The notes under the pieces: model-generated | What the model was told of the DNA's origin: nothing | The model's database searches: none | What the model saw: only the letters and a program-made list of their open reading frames with translations | Made by a program: the position numbers and the translations under genes | From: Prauserella_A sp040635515 | GTDB taxonomy: Bacteria > Actinomycetota > Actinomycetes > Mycobacteriales > Pseudonocardiaceae | DNA: 64,000 bases | Reading direction: 5' to 3' | NCBI GenBank assembly: GCA_040635515.1 | Contig: JBEYHY010000010.1 | Coordinates: 62,001 to 126,000 of the forward strand | Shown: in pieces, positions 58,756 to 64,000 of the stretch | Layout of the letters: each line of letters opens with the position of its first letter | How positions within the stretch are numbered: the first letter of the stretch is position 1

Positions 58756-59523
58756 GTGAGTATTTTTGTCCTGGGTGCCCTGTGGGTTGCCGGCGCAATC
58801 GCGGCCGGTGCCGGAATCGCATTCCTTGTTCGCCGATTCGGGCTCGACGAGGGGCGGCCCGACAATAATGAGGCGGCCGGCCAGGTGTTCACGATCGTCG
58901 GCGGCCTGCACGCGGTGCTGATTTCCTTCGTGTTGATCTCGTTGTTCGACGGGGTGACCCAGGCAGGCGAGAGCGCGGAACGAGAAGCCAACGGGCTCGT
59001 CGCGGTCGCCTGGGCGGCCGACGCGTTGCCCGAGCAGGCGAGAGAAAGGGTGCACGAACTCAGCCGTGAGTACGCCACCACCGTGATCGAGCAGGAATGG
59101 CCTCGGCTTGCGGCCGGCGACCAGGTTTCCGGCGCCGGATGGACCAGGCTCGACGAGCTGCGCGCGACACTGACCTCCGCCGAAATCACGACAAGCGACG
59201 AATGGGAGGCAGGCCGCAAGGCGGAGGCGGAAACCCAGTTGCTGAAGGTCTACGAGGAACGACAGGCACGGGTCAACGATGCGGACAACAGGGGACTCGA
59301 ACCGGTCGTCTGGTTCGTACTGGGGCTCGGCAGTTTCATCACGGTGGTGCTGTCCAACTTGTTCGGCGGTACCCGCCTGGTCACCCACATGATCATCGTG
59401 ACGACCCTGGCCGGAATGATCGTGTTGCTGCTTTTCGCCATCTACGAGCTGCAGAATCCGTTCTCCTCGGAGACGCAGCTCGGGCCCGATGCCTTCCGGA
59501 ACGCGCTGGACCGGCTGGGCTGA
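58756..59523 (+). CDS. DUF4239 (bestrophin-like) membrane protein
   Basis: 255 residues from GTG 58756 (GAGGGG 7 nt upstream). There are two N-terminal hydrophobic segments (VLGALWVAGAIAAGAGIAFL, and the QVFTIVGGLHAVLISFVLISLF region) and two C-terminal ones (WFVLGLGSFITVVLSNLF, MIIVTTLAGMIVLLLFAIY), with a ~110-residue helical soluble region between. This is the DUF4239 layout. The function is unknown. It ends 4 bp before the GTG of the next gene, so the pair is probably co-transcribed. Confidence 0.85.
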   Translation: MSIFVLGALWVAGAIAAGAGIAFLVRRFGLDEGRPDNNEAAGQVFTIVGGLHAVLISFVLISLFDGVTQAGESAEREANGLVAVAWAADALPEQARERVHELSREYATTVIEQEWPRLAAGDQVSGAGWTRLDELRATLTSAEITTSDEWEAGRKAEAETQLLKVYEERQARVNDADNRGLEPVVWFVLGLGSFITVVLSNLFGGTRLVTHMIIVTTLAGMIVLLLFAIYELQNPFSSETQLGPDAFRNALDRLG

Positions 59524-59527
59524 GCCG

Positions 59528-60748
59528 GTGCGCGGCTGGCGGAGGTGCGCGCTCGTGCTCGCCGGGGCCGGGGCCCTGCTCGTGGTCCCCGGCCGCGAAT
59601 GGGCGGGCGGAGCGGCGGTGCCGTGTGCCGTCGAGCTGGTCACGAGCCAGGGCATCGCGGACCGGAGCACGCTGAGCACCCTTACGCTTCCGGACGGCAC
59701 CACCACCGTGATCGGGGAATTGCCGGAACGGATCAATGCCATCGGGCACGCGCCGGACCAGCGGATCACCTATGGCGTCGCGGGTGGCCGGATCGTGACG
59801 ATCGACAGCTCCGTTCCAGGCGGTGCGGTCGGCGATACCGGTGTGGTGCTGCCGGTGCCGCTGCTTCCCGGTCCCTCGGCTGGAGCGGTCGACGGCGACC
59901 GCTGGTATCTGCTCGGAGTTGCCGCGCTGTACACAGTGGACATCGACCCGCGGAGCTCAACATACCTGTCGGTGACCGGGGCACTGCCGCTGCGCCCCGC
60001 CGGGCCGGCCGCGCGAATCCACACGGTCGCCGACATCGACGCCGACCCGGCGACCGGGCTGCTGTACGGCGTGCTGCCAGGACAGGAAGGCGCTGATGGC
60101 ACCGTGGTGAGCATCGACCCCGGATCGGGAGCCGTCGCCGAACTCTCCGACGCGACGGTGCCATCGGCCACCGCCTACGGCGCAGTGACCTACGGCCCCG
60201 GAGCCGCGCTCCATGTCCTGGCCAACAGCCTCGCCGCCGGCCCGGCTTTCCCCGGCGGAGACCGGAGTGTGCTCTACCGTGTCCCGCTCGACGGATCCGG
60301 TGCCTCCGAGATCTCGGCGGGCGAGCCGCTGTCCAGTTCGGACGCGACCGGCTGTGTTCCCCAGGCTCCGCCCGAGCCACCACCCCCGCCCGAGGCGCCT
60401 GAACCGCCGCCCGCGCCACCGCCCCCAGCGCCGCCCGGCCCGCCACCACCGCCTGAGCCCGCGCCACCGGCGGAGCCGCCACCACCGGGACCAGGGCCCG
60501 CTCCGCCTCCGGAGCCGTCTTCCCCTCCCGCGCCGCCGGTTCCGCCTCCGCCAGAGCCGCCCGCCACCAGCGAACCACCGCCCGCGGTCGCCCCGGCGCC
60601 GCCCGCCGTCGTCCCGCCACCGGCCCCCGAGGAGGAGGTCGACAGCACCGCGATCACGCCCACGGAGAAGAAGCGCCGCTGGGCGGTGGCGATGCTGTTG
60701 CTCGTGATCGGAGCGGGAGCCGCCGCGAGGAAACTCGCGCGACGGTGA
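59528..60748 (+). CDS. Secreted/surface beta-repeat protein with proline-rich stalk and C-terminal membrane anchor
   Basis: 406 residues from GTG 59528. An N-terminal signal-like segment (CALVLAGAGALLVV) is followed by a ~250-residue domain of repeated short strands resembling propeller-like DUF6923 proteins (DIDADPATGLLYGVLPGQ, TYGPGAALHVLAN). A ~110-residue stretch made largely of Pro with Glu/Ala follows, and then a C-terminal hydrophobic helix (WAVAMLLLVIGAGAAA) ending in KLARR. No LPxTG motif is seen. It probably spans the cell wall from a membrane anchor. The last ~30 bp are duplicated 137 bp downstream. Confidence 0.75.
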   Translation: MRGWRRCALVLAGAGALLVVPGREWAGGAAVPCAVELVTSQGIADRSTLSTLTLPDGTTTVIGELPERINAIGHAPDQRITYGVAGGRIVTIDSSVPGGAVGDTGVVLPVPLLPGPSAGAVDGDRWYLLGVAALYTVDIDPRSSTYLSVTGALPLRPAGPAARIHTVADIDADPATGLLYGVLPGQEGADGTVVSIDPGSGAVAELSDATVPSATAYGAVTYGPGAALHVLANSLAAGPAFPGGDRSVLYRVPLDGSGASEISAGEPLSSSDATGCVPQAPPEPPPPPEAPEPPPAPPPPAPPGPPPPPEPAPPAEPPPPGPGPAPPPEPSSPPAPPVPPPPEPPATSEPPPAVAPAPPAVVPPPAPEEEVDSTAITPTEKKRRWAVAMLLLVIGAGAAARKLARR

Positions 60749-60892
60749 ACCACCGAGTTCCGCACCCAGCCCGCCGAGTTCCGCACTCGGGTCGCCGCAT
60801 CCGCGCGAACCGGTAACCGCCGAACCGGGTAACCGCCGAACCGGGCAAACCGGGAGCCGCCGCGAGGAAAACTCGGGCGACGGTGAGGCACC
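60715..60892. repeat. Duplicated gene 3' end with 21-bp units and a 16-bp tandem repeat
   Basis: The last ~34 bp of the surface-protein gene plus flank (60715-60755) recur at 60852-60892 with a few changes. Between the copies lie two 21-bp-type units (CACCGAGTTCCGCACCCAGC and a second at 60771), forming array E without a clear head. They are followed by two exact copies of GGTAACCGCCGAACCG (60812-60827, 60828-60843). The layout suggests slippage or duplication. No gene is present here. Confidence 0.75.
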
Positions 60893-60912
60893 GGCTTTGC
60901 CACAATCACCGG

Positions 60913-61614
60913 ATGGACAAGCCATGGCTCATCGATGAACTCGCCTATGCGGGGCCCGAACACCTCGACGAGGACTTCGTCGCCGGTTTCGACCGCAAGC
61001 AGGGCTACCCCGATCCCGCACCGGACATCGCGGAGTTCACCGCACACGGCCTGGACGAGACCTCGGCCATTGTGGACATCGGTGCCGGTACGGGCCGCTT
61101 CGCGCTCGCCGCCGCCACGGTGTTCGGCGCCGTGACCGCGGTCGACGTGTCACCGGTGATGCTCGCCGCGCTGCGCGAACGGGCAGCCGAGGCCGGGGCA
61201 GGCAACCTGACGTGCGTCCCCGGCGGATTCCTCGGGTTCACCAGCGACGGTCCACCGTTCGACGGTGTCCACACGCGACACGCGCTTCACCAGCTTCCCG
61301 ACTTCTGGAAGGCGATCGCGCTCACCAGGATCGCGGGCATGCTCCGCGAAGGCGGAGTACTGCGGCTCATCGATCTCATCTACGATTTCCCGCCCGAGCA
61401 GGCCGGCGAGGTGTTCGAGCGATGGCTCGCCTCGGGAGCGCGGGACCCGCGGCTCGGCTACACGGCCGAGGATTTCACCGAGCACATCCGCACCGAGTAC
61501 AGCACGTTCCGCTGGCTGCTGGAGCCGATGCTCGATAAGGCGGGCTTCGACATCGTCCGGGTGGATTTCCCCGGCCCCGTCTACGGCGCCTACACCTGTC
61601 GCAAGCGCGGCTGA
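60913..61614 (+). CDS. Class I SAM-dependent methyltransferase
   Basis: 233 residues from ATG 60913. SAM motif I is IVDIGAGTGRFALAAA, with VTAVDVSPVML as motif II and a GVHTRHALHQLPDFW acceptor-region segment. A CACAAT box 6 nt before the ATG suggests a leaderless transcript. The fold is typical of small-molecule or ubiquinone-type methyltransferases; the substrate is unknown. It is convergent with the MarR gene, 7 bp apart. Confidence 0.85.
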   Translation: MDKPWLIDELAYAGPEHLDEDFVAGFDRKQGYPDPAPDIAEFTAHGLDETSAIVDIGAGTGRFALAAATVFGAVTAVDVSPVMLAALRERAAEAGAGNLTCVPGGFLGFTSDGPPFDGVHTRHALHQLPDFWKAIALTRIAGMLREGGVLRLIDLIYDFPPEQAGEVFERWLASGARDPRLGYTAEDFTEHIRTEYSTFRWLLEPMLDKAGFDIVRVDFPGPVYGAYTCRKRG

Positions 61615-61621
61615 GTACCGG

Positions 61622-62155
61622 CTACGTCCTCCGGTTGGCCTCCCGCGCGGCCCTGCCGGTCATCAGTTTGTCCAGCAGGCCGATGAGTGTCCGCCGCTCG
61701 CCGGGCGTCAGGGAATCCGCCCAGGCCTGCTCCCTTTCGTTGTGCGCCAGGTAATCCCTCGTGATGACCTCGTGCCCTTCCGGGGTGAGGGCCAGCACTA
61801 CCGCCCTGCGATCGTGCGGAGAGGGCCGCCTGCTGACGAGGCCCGCTTTTTCCAGCGTGTTGACCAGCGCCGACACGGCGGCCCTGCTCATCCCGGACAG
61901 CGCGGCCACCCGCTTGGATTCGAGTGGACCCGCGAGCCACACCACGAACAGCACGCGGAAACCGGGCCAGCTCAGCCCTCTCGGCCGGTGCACGGCCGAT
62001 TCGAGGTCGTAGACCAGCGCGCTCGTCACCCGGTGCAGGGAGAGTACGAGCCGCATCGCGACCGGGTCGACGTCCTGCAGCTCCGAACTGGTGGCCGCGA
62101 CCGCGAAATCGACGAACGACAGGAAGTCCAGCTCATTCGTTCCCTCGGCGGTCAT
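61622..62155 (-). CDS. MarR family transcriptional regulator
   Basis: 177 residues. The winged helix is centred on RVAALSGMSRAAVSALVNTL, with the wing SRRPSPHDRRAVVLALTPEG. It is divergent from the MBL-fold gene with a 12-bp palindrome between. It probably represses the MBL/monooxygenase operon and responds to a phenolic or related compound, the usual MarR theme. Confidence 0.92.
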   Translation of the reverse strand: MTAEGTNELDFLSFVDFAVAATSSELQDVDPVAMRLVLSLHRVTSALVYDLESAVHRPRGLSWPGFRVLFVVWLAGPLESKRVAALSGMSRAAVSALVNTLEKAGLVSRRPSPHDRRAVVLALTPEGHEVITRDYLAHNEREQAWADSLTPGERRTLIGLLDKLMTGRAAREANRRT

Positions 62156-62218
62156 CCGCCCAGGCTAGCTCTTTTCCCCGCCTCCGTTCGGCGCTAGTCT
62201 TCACCAAGGACAAAGTAG

Positions 62219-62230
62219 TCAAAGCTTTGA
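62219..62230. promoter_or_regulatory. MarR operator candidate
   Basis: TCAAAGCTTTGA, a perfect 12-bp palindrome, lies 15 bp before the MBL-gene GTG and 63 bp upstream of the MarR ATG. A binding protein here would block both the promoter and the ribosome site of the MBL gene. The MarR protein encoded next door is the obvious candidate. Confidence 0.55.
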
Positions 62231-62245
62231 TCACGGAGGCGCATC

Positions 62246-63208
62246 GTGGCGCGGAAGAGCTTCGCCTCGTCGGAGGACCTTGCCGAGAAGGAGCAGACGC
62301 TGGAGGTGCTCGCCGACGGCGTGTACGCGCTGACCGCGGAGGGCGACCCCAACGTCGGCGCCATCGAGGGCGAGGATTTCCTCGTCTGCTTCGAGGCCAT
62401 GGCGACTCCCGTCGCGGCGGCGGAATGGCTCGCGAAGCTGCGTGAGTACACCGACAAGCCGATCCGCTATCTGGTGCTTTCCCACTACCACGCCGTTCGC
62501 GTGCTCGGTGCGTCCGCTTTCGATGCCGACGTGATCGTCGCCCACGAGAACACCAGGGCGCTCGTGGCCGAACGCGGTCTGCAGGACTGGGAAAGCGAGT
62601 TCGGCAGGATGCCACGGCTGGCCAAACAGGCCGACAGCGTTCCGGGGCTCACCTGGCCGACGCTGACCTTCTCCGACCGGCTGACCATCGATCTCGGCGG
62701 GGACAGGGGTGAGCTGGTGCTGCGGTACTGCGGCCGTGGCCACACCGAGGGGGACATCGTGGCCTGGCTGCCACGTGAGCGCATCCTCTTCGCCGGTGAT
62801 CTCGTCGAAGCCGAGGCCGCTCTCTACACCGGCGACGCGTTCCACCGCGACTGGGCATCATCCACTTTGGACCGGGTGAAGGCGTTCAGCGCGGAATCGC
62901 TTGTCGGTGGAAGGGGCGCGGTCAGCAGGGGAAGGGACGCGGTCGACGCCGCGATCGAGCAGACACGGCATTTCCTCGATGTCATGATCAGCGAGGTCGG
63001 TGCCGTTCACCAGGCGGGCGGAACACTCAAGGACGCCTTCGAACGCACCCATGCGGCGTTGTCCGGCACGTACGGAAGGTGGCCGATCTTCGAGCACTGT
63101 CTTCCCTTCGACGTCTCCAGGCTGTGGGACGAACTGCGCGGCATCGAGCGGCCGGTGATCTGGACGGCCGAACGCGATCGCGAGGTGTGGGACCAGTTGC
63201 AGGACTGA
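62246..63208 (+). CDS. MBL-fold metallo-hydrolase with altered metal motif
   Basis: 320 residues from GTG 62246 (GGAGG 6 nt upstream). The metallo-beta-lactamase fold is recognised from VLSHYHAVRVLGAS, RYCGRGHTEGD and ILFAGDLVE. The canonical HxHxDH is reduced to HYHAVR, so the second metal site is probably lost. The C-terminal ~100 residues are helical. It is the first gene of an operon with the FAD monooxygenase, under the MarR gene; it may hydrolyse a ring-cleavage or lactone intermediate. Confidence 0.88.
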   Translation: MARKSFASSEDLAEKEQTLEVLADGVYALTAEGDPNVGAIEGEDFLVCFEAMATPVAAAEWLAKLREYTDKPIRYLVLSHYHAVRVLGASAFDADVIVAHENTRALVAERGLQDWESEFGRMPRLAKQADSVPGLTWPTLTFSDRLTIDLGGDRGELVLRYCGRGHTEGDIVAWLPRERILFAGDLVEAEAALYTGDAFHRDWASSTLDRVKAFSAESLVGGRGAVSRGRDAVDAAIEQTRHFLDVMISEVGAVHQAGGTLKDAFERTHAALSGTYGRWPIFEHCLPFDVSRLWDELRGIERPVIWTAERDREVWDQLQD

Positions 63209-63213
63209 GCGCC

Positions 63214-64000
63214 ATGACCCCAGCCAAGCCAGAGGCAGGCACCGAACCGGTCGCGGTCGTCGGAAACGGTCCCGTCGGGCAGACCGCCGCGTTGCTGCTC
63301 GCCCGCTGGGGTGTCCCCGTGCTGCTGCTGGACAGACGAGCCGAGAGAGACCGCATCGGGTCGAAGGCGATCTGCCAGCAACGCGACGTGCTGGACATCT
63401 GGGAGGCCGTCGGCGCGGGCAGGCGGATCGCGAGTGAGGGGCTCACCTGGACGACCGCGCGCACGTTCTACCGTGACACCGAACTCTTCGCCTACACCAT
63501 CGCCGAGAGCGGCCGCTCCTGCTTCCCTCCGTTCGTCAATCTCTCGCAGGCCCGCACCGAGGAGATTCTCGACGAACGCATCGCCGCGCAGCCGCTCATC
63601 GACGTGCGGTGGGGGCACACCGTCACCGGGATCGGCCAGGACTCCGCCGGGGTTGAACTGCGCTGCGAAGGGGGCGCGGCCTTGCGGGCGCGCTACGCGG
63701 TGCTGTGCGCGGGCGCGCGCGGCGAGCCGCTGCGGGAGGCGCTCGGCGTGACCTTCGACGGTCACTCCTTCGACGACCGGTTCCTCATCTGCGACATCCG
63801 CGCCGACCTGCCCGGCTGGGCGGGCGAGCGCCGGTTCTACTTCGATCCGCGGTGGAATCCGGGGAGGCAGGTGCTGATCCATCCGTGCCCCGGCTCGACG
63901 TTCCGGATCGACTGGCAGGTTCCCGGAGACTACGACCTTGCGGCCGAGGAGGCCGACGGCAGTCTCGACCGCAGGATCAGGGCGATCATCGGCGACCGCG
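63214..64000 (+). CDS. FAD-dependent aromatic monooxygenase (PheA/TfdB type), 5' part (runs off the window)
   Basis: ATG 63214, 5 bp after the MBL stop; the frame stays open for 262 codons to the window end. The FAD-binding Rossmann loop is VAVVGNGPVGQTAALLLARWG, followed by LLLDRRAERDRIGSKAICQQ. AVLCAGARGEPLREALGV matches the family's conserved region, and the partial substrate domain begins at RFLICDIRADLP. Class A flavoprotein hydroxylases of this group hydroxylate phenols or polyketide rings with NAD(P)H. It is co-transcribed with the MBL-fold gene. Confidence 0.88.
   Translation, partial: MTPAKPEAGTEPVAVVGNGPVGQTAALLLARWGVPVLLLDRRAERDRIGSKAICQQRDVLDIWEAVGAGRRIASEGLTWTTARTFYRDTELFAYTIAESGRSCFPPFVNLSQARTEEILDERIAAQPLIDVRWGHTVTGIGQDSAGVELRCEGGAALRARYAVLCAGARGEPLREALGVTFDGHSFDDRFLICDIRADLPGWAGERRFYFDPRWNPGRQVLIHPCPGSTFRIDWQVPGDYDLAAEEADGSLDRRIRAIIGDR

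Overview
The window is high-GC actinobacterial DNA. The gene families present (conservon GTPase operon, MshC-like ligase, BluB, family 2B encapsulins, many GTG starts and some apparently leaderless genes) fit the Pseudonocardiaceae, for example an Amycolatopsis or Prauserella relative. That placement is inference from gene content; no rRNA or tRNA gene was seen.

Layout. (1) 0-6.4 kb: the edge of an unknown gene, a TetR regulator with two MFS exporters (one carrying two carboxypeptidase-regulatory-like domains at its C-terminus), and an FGGY sugar kinase. (2) 6.7-16.4 kb: an MshC/CysRS-like ligase, a CaiB-type CoA transferase, an enoyl-CoA hydratase, an IclR regulator, a MatC-like carrier, a serine-glyoxylate type aminotransferase and a GlcD-GlcF-type fused dehydrogenase. 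The last three look like a glycolate/glyoxylate (2-hydroxyacid) module. (3) 16.5-19.2 kb: a PLP decarboxylase, BluB and an RsbW-like ATPase. (4) 19.6-27.6 kb: a conservon (histidine kinase, roadblock, DUF742, GTPase) running straight into two styrene-monooxygenase-like flavoproteins, facing a Rieske/amidohydrolase/amidohydrolase operon. (5) 27.9-32.3 kb: a cysteine hydrolase, a GlxA-type regulator broken by an amber codon, and a large membrane patatin-like protein.

(6) 32.6-52.8 kb is the most striking part. It resembles most of the Mycobacterium tuberculosis DosR dormancy regulon collected in one island: four universal stress proteins, an Rv1733c-like membrane protein, an Rv2004c-like kinase/ATPase, a WS/DGAT (Tgs-like) acyltransferase, a CBS protein, Acg-type nitroreductases (two intact, one degenerate), a PPOX protein, a DosS-like GAF kinase that keeps the heme-ligand histidine, a DosR-like regulator, and a second, divergent kinase/regulator pair. 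DosR-box-like palindromes lie upstream of several of these genes, two of them at nearly the same distance from the start codon.

(7) 52.9-58.2 kb: two family 2B encapsulin shell genes, a polyprenyl synthetase that is the probable cargo, and an N-terminally extended IspH paralogue interrupted by a one-base frameshift. (8) 58.7-64 kb: a DUF4239 membrane protein, a proline-rich surface protein, a methyltransferase, and a MarR/MBL-fold/FAD-monooxygenase set cut by the window edge.

Five intergenic regions carry short tandem arrays of a degenerate 21-bp unit, four of them headed by a GCGAGTCCC-type element. None of the annotated features explains these arrays.
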